Shown one piece after another: positions 57,252 to 64,000 of a stretch of DNA of 64,000 bases. A program made the position numbers and the translations under genes. The DNA comes from SZUA-430 sp964647355. Lineage in GTDB: Bacteria; Pseudomonadota; Alphaproteobacteria; Micropepsales; Micropepsaceae. How positions within the stretch are numbered: the first letter of the stretch is position 1; every line of letters starts with the position of its first letter. The DNA is taken from NCBI GenBank assembly GCA_964647355.1, contig CAZYGK010000002.1, positions 75,981-139,980 of the forward strand, read 5' to 3'. The notes under the pieces were generated by a model that was not told the origin of the DNA, made no database searches, and saw only the letters and a list, made by a program, of their open reading frames with translations.

Positions 57252-57719
57252 TCACTTTGCCGCAACGCCCGTCAGTGCGGCGCAATCGGCGGCGAATTTT
57301 TCGAACACTTGGCCGTTGTCGATCGCCGATTCCGCGAAGGCGTAGCCATCGTTGACGGAAATCCGCACGGTCGTGGAGTCGCGAACGGCAGCCAGGAGTT
57401 CAGCCGTGAGCGGCGCGCTCACCGAGAACGAGGCGCCCGCATCCGAGCCGGGGACCAGTGCCGCCTCGAACGTCGCGCCGCCCGCCACCAGCGCATAGGG
57501 CGCCGCCATGTTGGCCATGCCGACCTGTTTGCTGCTGGCCGTGAAGGTGAGCGTGGGGCCTGTCTTGGTGCAAACGAGGCGGAAGGGTTCCATGTCCTTC
57601 GTTTCCTGCTTCGACAGCGCGATTTCGCCGGCGCCGTTCGTTTGCGTCCAGCCGTCGGTCTGGCTGGGCCCGCAGGCGGCGAGCGCGAGGACCGCACTCA
57701 GTATGATTGCTCGACGCAT
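57252..57719 (-). CDS. Lipoprotein of unknown function
   Basis: A 155-residue protein starting MRRAIILSAVLALAACGPSQ. LAAC is a lipobox, so the Cys at about residue 16 is lipidated. The mature part (LVCTKTGPTLTFTASSKQVG, AFAESAIDNGQVFEKFAADC) has two Cys residues that could form a disulphide. No family recognised. It is followed after five bases by the secreted-protein gene. Confidence 0.77.
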   Translation of the reverse strand: MRRAIILSAVLALAACGPSQTDGWTQTNGAGEIALSKQETKDMEPFRLVCTKTGPTLTFTASSKQVGMANMAAPYALVAGGATFEAALVPGSDAGASFSVSAPLTAELLAAVRDSTTVRISVNDGYAFAESAIDNGQVFEKFAADCAALTGVAAK

Positions 57720-57805
57720 GCTCGGCTTCCTTTTTGTTTGCGGCTGGAAGCCGCGTTGGGTGGTCCGGTTTCTTGCACCGGATTGGGGCTTCTCGAAGGC
57801 AGGAT

Positions 57806-58780
57806 CTAGGCGAGCGAGCGTTTCAGCGCCTCCAACCCCTGCTCGTGCGTGACGGGCGCAGCATAGCTCAACTCACGGCGCGCTTTGGCGTCGGTCAAAA
57901 TGCAATCGTGGCTCATGATGTTCGCCGTGAAGCGGGTGAGCGGGGGCTTCGCGCTGAGGCCCATGGCGCGGAAGGCGGTTTCGCCGACGTAGGCGATCCC
58001 GCGCACGAGCCAACCGGGGACGGCGCGCGCCGGGACCGGGATCTTTGCCGCCAGCATCATCTTCGTCATGAAGTCGCGGAAGACGACGGGACCTTCGTTG
58101 TCGAGGATGAAATAGGCTTCGCCGCCCTTGCCGCTCGTCAGGGCGAGGTTCATCGCGTGGACGAGGTTTGCGATGTTCGTGGTCGACGTCTTCATGCGGC
58201 CGCCGTCGATCCAGGCGAACTGCCCCTTCTCCACCATCGCTTTTATTTCGGGCAGGATCGTGAGGTCGCCTTCGCCCCAGATCATGCGCGGGCGCAGCAC
58301 AATCGTCTTGAAGCCTGCGGCATCGTCGTTCGCCTCGCGAACGGTCTTTTCCGCGTGGGCTTTCGTGCGCGAATACGGATAGGGGCTGTCGAGTGCCAGC
58401 GGGTAGTGCTCATCGACGTTGTGCATATGCTGACCGTAAAAGAGCGCAGCCTCCGTGCCGATATGCACGAAGCGCCGCACGTCCGCACCCTTTGCCGCGA
58501 CGAGCAGCTCCTTCGTGCCGTCGACGTTGATGCGCCAATAATCGTCCCAGGGGCCCCAATCTTCGACATAGGCGGCGCAGTGGATGACGGCATCGAAGCC
58601 CTTCAGCTGTTCGGTGCGGACTTCGCCGAGCTCGCAGCGCAGCGGGGTCGCGCCCAACGCGCGGATCTTGGCGTCGCTTTTCTCGCTGCGCGACATGGCG
58701 ACGATGTCGTGCGTCTTCGCGTAAGCCTTGACAAACGCGCCGCCGACGAAGCCGGATGCGCCGGTGATGAAGATTTTCAT
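57806..58780 (-). CDS. NAD-dependent epimerase/dehydratase family protein
   Basis: About 324 residues from MKIFITGASGFVGGAFVKAY; AGAGGTG precedes this ATG. The Rossmann motif TGASGFVGG, the catalytic tyrosine in SPYPYSRTKAHAEK (YxxxK) and AVIHCAAYVEDWGPW are those of extended SDRs such as 3-beta-hydroxysteroid and sugar epimerases. It probably acts on a sugar, sterol or flavonoid-like substrate. The serine hydrolase gene lies 38 bases upstream on the same strand. Confidence 0.86.
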   Translation of the reverse strand: MKIFITGASGFVGGAFVKAYAKTHDIVAMSRSEKSDAKIRALGATPLRCELGEVRTEQLKGFDAVIHCAAYVEDWGPWDDYWRINVDGTKELLVAAKGADVRRFVHIGTEAALFYGQHMHNVDEHYPLALDSPYPYSRTKAHAEKTVREANDDAAGFKTIVLRPRMIWGEGDLTILPEIKAMVEKGQFAWIDGGRMKTSTTNIANLVHAMNLALTSGKGGEAYFILDNEGPVVFRDFMTKMMLAAKIPVPARAVPGWLVRGIAYVGETAFRAMGLSAKPPLTRFTANIMSHDCILTDAKARRELSYAAPVTHEQGLEALKRSLA

Positions 58781-58818
58781 GGGGCTCACCTCTTAAGGAG
58801 AGCCGTAGCCCCTTCGCT

Positions 58819-60228
58819 CTATTGCCGCAAGGCGCGGGCGATGGCGATGCCCATGTGTTCGGGGAGCGGTGGGTCGACGTTGGCGGTGATCGCTACGGTC
58901 CAAGGTCCGCCCGATTCGAGGATTGCGTTCGTGCCGGGGGCGCCGCCGGCGATACCCATCGGCGCTTCGTTGCGGCCTTGGGTGGAAACGCCGCGTAAGA
59001 CCCAGGCCGTCATCTCGGCGTTCAACAGGCGGTTCGTGCGCAGCGCGTTGTCGAAGGCGAGCAGGTCTTTGGCTGTTGAATAGACGCCGCCCGCGCCGGA
59101 GCCGGTTGCGCCGTGGAAAGGCCTCGTGTTCTCGTAAGGGGCGTTCGGGCCACGGACGCGGCCGTAGGTGATCGCCGTGTTCGGGGGCAGGCTCGCACTG
59201 CTGAAATAGCCCGAGCGCGTCATGCCGGCGGGCGCAAAGACAGTGCGCTGGATGACGCTTTCGAACTTTTCGCGGGCGACGCGTTCGATCATCTCGCCGA
59301 GCACGACGTAGCAGCCGTTGCAGTACTCGTTTTGCGTGCCGGGTGCGAAGCGCGGCGGCAGCTTGGCGACATGCTCGAAATAGGCGTGATTCGAATGCAG
59401 CTGTGACTTGTCCGCCTTTTCGAAGGCCGGTCCGAAGAAGTCGGCGATGCCGCCTTTCATGTTCAGAAGCTGATCCACGGTTGCCGCGTGCGAAACAGCG
59501 TTCGGGAAATCCGGGATGATGTCGCCGAGCCGGGTCATCGGCTTCAGCTTGCCGTCCTGGATGAGCTTGGCGACGGCGACGTGAGTGAACTTCTTGCCGA
59601 TCGAGGCGACGTTGTAGGCGGTGTCTTCGTTGGCGGGCAGTCTGCGCTCGCGGTCGGCGGGGCCGTAAGCGCGCAGGAACAGCGGTTTGCCGCCGCGTGC
59701 GACCAGGACGACGCCCGCGAAGGCATCGGCGCTGACGTGCGGCGCGAACCATTCGTCGAGCGTGCGCGCAAATTCGGGCTCGTTCATGCCGGCGTTCAGG
59801 GGGAGGGGCGCAAGCTTCACCGCCGTATCGTCGCCCGGGCCGACGGCTTCGATGCTCAGGCTCTTGATCTTGGCGTCGGGGGTGCCATCGAAGGCGAAGT
59901 CGAAGCGGAGTCTTCGCCCCGCCTTGCCGCGCGCGACGATGGTCAGGCCTTGCGCGTTTGCGTCGATCGTTTCGATCTCGAGCACGCCGAATTCTTCGTA
60001 CACGGACTTCAACACTTCGGCGCGCCCGGCCGGGGTGCGGCGCGCGAGCATCGCGGGGGCAAAGTTTTCCTGCGCCGCCTTCTCGTAGATCGCGGGGTCG
60101 CCGGACGAGAGCGCCGCGACGATGGCGCGGGCGCGGACCTCGCCCGGCGGCGAGGCGTGTGCGGCAACGCCAATGACTGCGATCAAGGCGACGAGCGCAA
60201 TAGCGCGGACGATGTGCACGGTCGGCAT
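58819..60228 (-). CDS. Serine beta-lactamase-like hydrolase with an N-terminal extension
   Basis: About 469 residues from MPTVHIVRAIALVALIAVIG; AGGGG lies seven bases before this ATG. It has a signal peptide, an N-terminal domain of about 130 residues (beta-rich, cofactor-like), then a class C beta-lactamase/esterase domain: SIGK in NVASIGKKFTHVA, YCN in YCNGCYVVLG, and ESGG near the end. Homologues are carboxylesterases or D-aminopeptidases. It is exported. Substrate unknown. Confidence 0.86.
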   Translation of the reverse strand: MPTVHIVRAIALVALIAVIGVAAHASPPGEVRARAIVAALSSGDPAIYEKAAQENFAPAMLARRTPAGRAEVLKSVYEEFGVLEIETIDANAQGLTIVARGKAGRRLRFDFAFDGTPDAKIKSLSIEAVGPGDDTAVKLAPLPLNAGMNEPEFARTLDEWFAPHVSADAFAGVVLVARGGKPLFLRAYGPADRERRLPANEDTAYNVASIGKKFTHVAVAKLIQDGKLKPMTRLGDIIPDFPNAVSHAATVDQLLNMKGGIADFFGPAFEKADKSQLHSNHAYFEHVAKLPPRFAPGTQNEYCNGCYVVLGEMIERVAREKFESVIQRTVFAPAGMTRSGYFSSASLPPNTAITYGRVRGPNAPYENTRPFHGATGSGAGGVYSTAKDLLAFDNALRTNRLLNAEMTAWVLRGVSTQGRNEAPMGIAGGAPGTNAILESGGPWTVAITANVDPPLPEHMGIAIARALRQ

Positions 60229-60401
60229 GTATTTTCCCCTCATTTCTGCACACTACGGCGCCAATTGTTCGGAAGTTTGTCGGTTTCAGTGGAGATTGTG
60301 TCAGCGGCGACAAGTTTGCAGAGCGGACACCCTTTGATCCCTATCAACGACAAAACGGGGTCGTAGGGCGATATTCACCCTACGTTCTTGGAGGACTGGA
60401 C

Positions 60402-60545
60402 ATGCGCGCGCTCAGCAACAGAGACTCAATCGCGTGGATGGTGTTCCTTGCGATCGTCCTGGTCGTCGCTTCCTACTTCGTGCCGACACCGATCTCGAGC
60501 ATCTCCGACGACGTCTACCGGATTACCGTGACACCGGACCGGTAA
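60402..60545 (+). CDS. 47-residue single-span membrane protein
   Basis: The frame MRALSNRDSIAWMVFLAIVL continues through VVASYFVPTPISSIS to a TAA. GGAGG lies seven bases before the ATG. One hydrophobic segment (residues about 11-27) makes it a membrane peptide with a short tail. It converges with the alpha/beta hydrolase gene six bases away. The strong ribosome site supports translation. Function unknown. Confidence 0.6.
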   Translation: MRALSNRDSIAWMVFLAIVLVVASYFVPTPISSISDDVYRITVTPDR

Positions 60546-60551
60546 GCCACG

Positions 60552-61493
60552 TTACGGGCGGCCACAACAGCCGGACGTCGGTGGGCGTGAGAACGCCTCG
60601 GCGCGGTCGGCTTCGACGCGAGCAATGAAGTCGATCATCGGGCCGGTGATGTCCGGCACTGCGGCTATGGGCATGTTGTGGCCCCAGCCTTTCACGATGT
60701 TAAGCTCCGCGCCCTTGATGCACTCGGCGGTGTGGCGGCCGGCTTCGGGCTTGATCAGTATGTCGCTGTCACCGTGGATGACGAGAGCGCGGACGTTCAG
60801 TTTCTTCAATTGCTCCGTGCGGGGCGGCGTCGCCATGACCGCCGCCCATTGGCGCAAACCTCCTTCGGGGTAGTAGCTGCGATCGTAGTTCATGGCGAAA
60901 CGCGCGCGGACCTTGGCTTGGTCTTCCGGATAGCCCGGACTGCCGATAACGAGGCGTGCTTTCACTGCGTGGTCGGCGACGCTGTCTTTGTCTTCAGCCG
61001 GCGGCTTCTGCATCAGCGCTTCTTGCGCCTTCGGGTCGGAGCGCGGGAGCGACGGGTCGCTGGTCGTCGACATCAGCGAGATGAGGCTGCGCGTCTTCTC
61101 CGGATGGCGGATCGCCACGAGTTGGGCGATCATGCCGCCCATCGAGGCGCCGGCGATGTGTGCCGACTGAATGTTCAGCGCGTCGAGCAGCGCCGCGACG
61201 TCGTCGGCCATGTCGTTTAGCGTGTAGGGAACGGGCGGTGTCGTGCCGTCCTTCATCGCGGCCGCGACCGCACGCAGGTCGGGCAAAACGCCGTGATGCT
61301 TATGACCGAGGCCGATGTCGCGGTTGTCGAAGCGGATGACGCGTAGGCCGGCTGCGGCCAGCGCCTCGTGGAATTCGTCGGGCCAGGACGTCATCTGCGA
61401 GGTGTAGCCCTGGATGATGACGAGCGGCGGGCCGGAGGGCGGGCCTGAGAGTTCGTATTCGATCTCGATGCCGTTGGCTTTGAGTCGGGGCAT
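60552..61493 (-). CDS. Alpha/beta hydrolase
   Basis: A 313-residue protein from MPRLKANGIEIEYELSGPPS. The nucleophile elbow is IAGASMGGMIAQLVAI (GxSxG). Asp is in LVIHGDSDILIKPEAG and His in VKGWGHNMP, completing the triad. Oxyanion-hole region: VIIQGYTSQMTSWPDEF. Similar proteins are soluble hydrolases in aromatic degradation and lipid or ester turnover. Substrate unknown. Confidence 0.9.
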   Translation of the reverse strand: MPRLKANGIEIEYELSGPPSGPPLVIIQGYTSQMTSWPDEFHEALAAAGLRVIRFDNRDIGLGHKHHGVLPDLRAVAAAMKDGTTPPVPYTLNDMADDVAALLDALNIQSAHIAGASMGGMIAQLVAIRHPEKTRSLISLMSTTSDPSLPRSDPKAQEALMQKPPAEDKDSVADHAVKARLVIGSPGYPEDQAKVRARFAMNYDRSYYPEGGLRQWAAVMATPPRTEQLKKLNVRALVIHGDSDILIKPEAGRHTAECIKGAELNIVKGWGHNMPIAAVPDITGPMIDFIARVEADRAEAFSRPPTSGCCGRP

Positions 61494-61630
61494 AGGCGGT
61501 CCGGATGGTGAATGGGTGTCGGTGAATGGCGGATCGGGAGAGCGTAGCGCCGCCTTGCCGTCTCTAGGAAGGGGTGACTTACGCCCGGCCTCTATATAAG
61601 GAGTGCGGGACACAGCCACTCTCCAGACCC

Positions 61631-63247
61631 ATGCAACGTAATTTTCGGGCGCTTAACGGTACGTTTGACGTCGCCATTATCGGTGGCGGGATTACGGGGG
61701 CTTGCATCGCGCGGGACGCGGCGCGGCGCGGCTATTCGGTCGCGCTGCTCGAGAAGCGCGACTTTTCCTGTGGGACGTCGTCGGGGTCGTCGAAGCTCGT
61801 GCATGGGGGGTTACGCTATCTCAAGACGTTCGAGTTCGGACTCATTCGCGAGTCGCTGAAGGAGCGGCGCGTGTGGGAGAAGATCGCGCCGCACATGGTC
61901 TATCCGCTGCAGTTCATGCTGCCGGTGAAGAGCGCGGCGGAGAGTTGGTTCGTGGGCGCGGGTCTGACCGTCTACGACCTGCTCGCCTTCGACCGGAACA
62001 GGCTTGACGATCCGGATCAGCATATGGCGGGGCATCGCGCGATCTCGGCCGCAGAGGCCAAGCGGCTTGAGCCGGCGGTGGCGCGCGACGGGATGTCCGG
62101 GGCCCTGCTCTATTACGACTGCCAGATGTACTCGCCGGAGCGGCTTGGGCTCGAGTGCCTGATCGATGCGGCGGCGCACGGCGCGGTGGTTGCAAACTAC
62201 GCCGAGGCCGTCGGGTTCGAGCGGGCGAACGGCGGGATCGGCGCGGTGCGCGTGCGCGACATTGTGGGCGGCGACGATGCGACGGTGAGGGCGCGACTCT
62301 TCGTCAATGCAGCGGGACCGTGGGCGGACCGGCTGCTTGAGCTGATCTCGGGCGGCGAGGCGTCGCACAAGTTGATGCGGTCGAAGGGCATTCACATCGT
62401 CACGCATAAGCTGACCAACGGACGAGCGCTCGCAGTCAGTCATAAGGGCGGGCACATCTTCGTGCTGCCATGGCGGGATCATACGATCATCGGCACCACC
62501 GACACTGTGTTCAGCGAAAAGCCGGACGCGTTGAAGGTGACCGAGGGCGACATCGGCGATTACCTTGCCTATGTGAACGAGGCTCTGCCGACGCTGAAGC
62601 TGGAGCGCGAGCACGTGCTTTACGCCTATGCGGGGTTGCGGCCGCTTGTCGACGACGGTTCGAAAGATTCCTACAACGCGAGCCGGCGGGCGGAGCTTGT
62701 CGATCATGCGGCGGAAGGAGGGCCTGCGAACCTCATCTCGGCGATCGGCGGCAAGTGGACGACGTCGCGCGACAATGCAGAGAAGTGCGTCGACATGATT
62801 GCGGGCAAGCTTGGCGAGCAGAAGGCCTGCGACACGGGCGACGTGGTGCTGCCCGGCGCGACGGGGCGGTTCAAGCCCTTCGTCGAGAAGCTGACGCCGG
62901 ATGCGCCGTCGCCGTCGATCGCGGCGAACCTCGCGCGCAACTATGGCGCGCGCGCGGGCCAGGTTTTGGCGCTGGCGCAGGAGGATAAATCGCTGCTCAA
63001 TGCCGTGTCGCAGCACTTGCCGGATATTGCCGCGCAAGTTGCTTTCGCCGTACGATCCGAGATGGCGATGACGCTGGACGATGTTCTGTTCCGCCGCACG
63101 GGGCTTGGTACGCTGGGACCGCTGGAACCGTCCGCGGTCGAGGGCGTGGCGACGCTGATGGGTGCGATGCTCGGCTGGAGCGATGCGGAAAAGCAGCGGC
63201 AGGTCGCGTCGATCGCTTGGCGCTATGAGGCTTTGGGGCGCGCATGA
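61631..63247 (+). CDS. glpD: FAD-dependent glycerol-3-phosphate dehydrogenase
   Basis: About 538 residues from MQRNFRALNGTFDVAIIGGG. The FAD site is IIGGGITGACIARDAARRGY, then SKLVHGGLRYLKTFEFGLI, RLFVNAAGPWADRL, and SAIGGKWTTSRDNAEK near residue 375. The C-terminal helical domain is that of GlpD/GlpA. It oxidises glycerol-3-phosphate to dihydroxyacetone phosphate at the inner membrane, feeding the respiratory quinones. Its stop overlaps the next kinase gene as ATGA. Confidence 0.9.
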   Translation: MQRNFRALNGTFDVAIIGGGITGACIARDAARRGYSVALLEKRDFSCGTSSGSSKLVHGGLRYLKTFEFGLIRESLKERRVWEKIAPHMVYPLQFMLPVKSAAESWFVGAGLTVYDLLAFDRNRLDDPDQHMAGHRAISAAEAKRLEPAVARDGMSGALLYYDCQMYSPERLGLECLIDAAAHGAVVANYAEAVGFERANGGIGAVRVRDIVGGDDATVRARLFVNAAGPWADRLLELISGGEASHKLMRSKGIHIVTHKLTNGRALAVSHKGGHIFVLPWRDHTIIGTTDTVFSEKPDALKVTEGDIGDYLAYVNEALPTLKLEREHVLYAYAGLRPLVDDGSKDSYNASRRAELVDHAAEGGPANLISAIGGKWTTSRDNAEKCVDMIAGKLGEQKACDTGDVVLPGATGRFKPFVEKLTPDAPSPSIAANLARNYGARAGQVLALAQEDKSLLNAVSQHLPDIAAQVAFAVRSEMAMTLDDVLFRRTGLGTLGPLEPSAVEGVATLMGAMLGWSDAEKQRQVASIAWRYEALGRA

Positions 63248-64000
63248 AGACGCTGGCGGTGATCAATCCGCGTTCGGCGGGCGGCAAGACGGGACGCGAC
63301 GCACAGTCGATTGCGACGCGGCTTGCCGAGGTTGCCGGTCCGATCACAGTTGCGCTCACGAACGGGCCGATGGACGCGGCGCGGATCACAACGCATGCCT
63401 TGAAGGAAGGATACGAGCGCGTGGTCGCCGTCGGCGGCGACGGCACGATCAACGAGGTCGTGAACGGCTTTTTCCAGAACGGCCAGGCGATCAATCCGGA
63501 TGCGGAGTTCGCGCTGCTCAACCTCGGCACCGGCGGAGACTTCCGCAAGACGTTCGATATCGAGGCGGGCTTCGACGCGTCGCTGGAGCGGATCGCCGAA
63601 GGGCGGGTCAGGCGTATCGACGTCGGGCGCTTCACGTTTGTCACGCCCGAGGGCCAAAGCGGGATGCGGCACTTTGCGAATATCGCAAGCTTCGGCATGA
63701 GCGGCCATGTGGTGGACCGCGTGAACCGCTCGCCGTTGAAGCGCGCGTTGGGCGGGTTCATCTATACGTGGGCGAGCGTGACGGCGCTCTTCAGCTACAA
63801 AGCGCGGCCGGTGCGGTTGAAGGTCGACAACGTGTTCGACGACGTCGTGAAGATTTCGACCTGTGCGGTGTGCAACGGGCAGTTCTTCGGCGGCGGCATG
63901 CGGGTCGCGCCCGACGCGGCGCCGGACGACGGGCTACTCGACGTCATCATCATGGCGGATGCGCCGAAGGCGAACGTGCTGAAGTCGCTCGGCGACATCA
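63244..64000 (+). CDS. Diacylglycerol/lipid kinase family protein, cut by window end
   Basis: The visible 252 residues begin MKTLAVINPRSAGGKTGRDA and include the kinase motif VVAVGGDGTINEVVNGF, AEFALLNLGTGGDFRKTFDI and VCNGQFFGGGMRVAPDAAPD. This is the DGKc/YegS fold, which phosphorylates diacylglycerol or a related lipid with ATP. The start overlaps the GlpD stop by four bases, so the two genes form an operon linking glycerol-3-phosphate and phospholipid metabolism. The 3' end lies beyond the window. Confidence 0.9.
   Translation, partial: MKTLAVINPRSAGGKTGRDAQSIATRLAEVAGPITVALTNGPMDAARITTHALKEGYERVVAVGGDGTINEVVNGFFQNGQAINPDAEFALLNLGTGGDFRKTFDIEAGFDASLERIAEGRVRRIDVGRFTFVTPEGQSGMRHFANIASFGMSGHVVDRVNRSPLKRALGGFIYTWASVTALFSYKARPVRLKVDNVFDDVVKISTCAVCNGQFFGGGMRVAPDAAPDDGLLDVIIMADAPKANVLKSLGDI

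Noticed and set aside
57707..59083. 458-codon + strand frame
   Set aside because: Antisense to the epimerase-type and serine hydrolase genes; composition is that of a shadow frame.

Overview
The window looks like an alphaproteobacterial chromosome. It is GC-rich, and its conjugative-element control genes resemble those known from Mesorhizobium. It also has a cobalamin riboswitch, an alphaproteobacterial-type Fe-S scaffold homologue and a long acyl-CoA dehydrogenase of the DmdC type. The order cannot be fixed from sequence reading alone.

Region 1 (1-12397) is the right-hand part of an integrative, probably conjugative, element. It carries a trio of overlapping tyrosine recombinases (RIT element), two DUF736 genes, a ParB-like protein and an ArdC antirestriction protein. 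Next comes a compact excision-control block: a small XRE regulator (QseC-like) divergent from a DUF2285 protein (QseM-like), a DUF6499-DUF2285 protein (FseA-like), a solo LuxR/TraR-type regulator, a small recombination directionality factor and an integrase. By analogy with the Mesorhizobium symbiosis ICE, LuxR would activate the FseA-like protein, which would switch on the excisionase, and QseM/QseC would hold this back. No conjugation genes or luxI are inside the window.

Region 2 (12398-32658) is a complete island of about 20.2 kb in tRNA-Arg(CCT). A 46-bp direct repeat marks both ends, and a P4-type integrase sits beside the right end. Its backbone is satellite-like: excisionase, primase-helicase with iterons, DUF5681 and other small genes. 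Its cargo has two parts. The first is a defence block: an MmeI-like type IIL restriction-modification enzyme and an ABC-three-component system with an HNH nuclease. The second is a tightly coupled seven-gene operon encoding a heme-type N-hydroxylase (YqcI/YcgG, GntA-like), a metal-dependent cyclase/hydrolase, a membrane protein, an unknown protein, an ornithine/lysine-type N-monooxygenase, an arginase homologue and a methyltransferase. An IscU/SufU-like gene diverges from it. The arginase plus N-hydroxylase pairing recalls DcsA/DcsB of D-cycloserine synthesis, so the operon probably makes an N-hydroxylated guanidine- or urea-derived small molecule. I could not match it to a known pathway, and it is the most interesting part of the window.

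Region 3 (32659-64000) is ordinary chromosome: a WYL regulator, an SDR, a D-Ala-D-Ala ligase-like ATP-grasp enzyme, a cobalamin-riboswitch-controlled BtuC/BtuD-type transporter with a BtuF-like protein, and enoyl-CoA hydratase, GH36 galactosidase and acyl-CoA dehydrogenase genes. These are followed by OmpA, a cold-shock protein, an ArsR/SRPBCC operon, a PhoD-type phosphatase, an acyl-CoA ligase, an amidohydrolase, a serine hydrolase, a GlpD-like dehydrogenase and a lipid kinase cut by the window end. Several palindromic repeat families lie between these genes, and one copy has become part of the BtuF reading frame.
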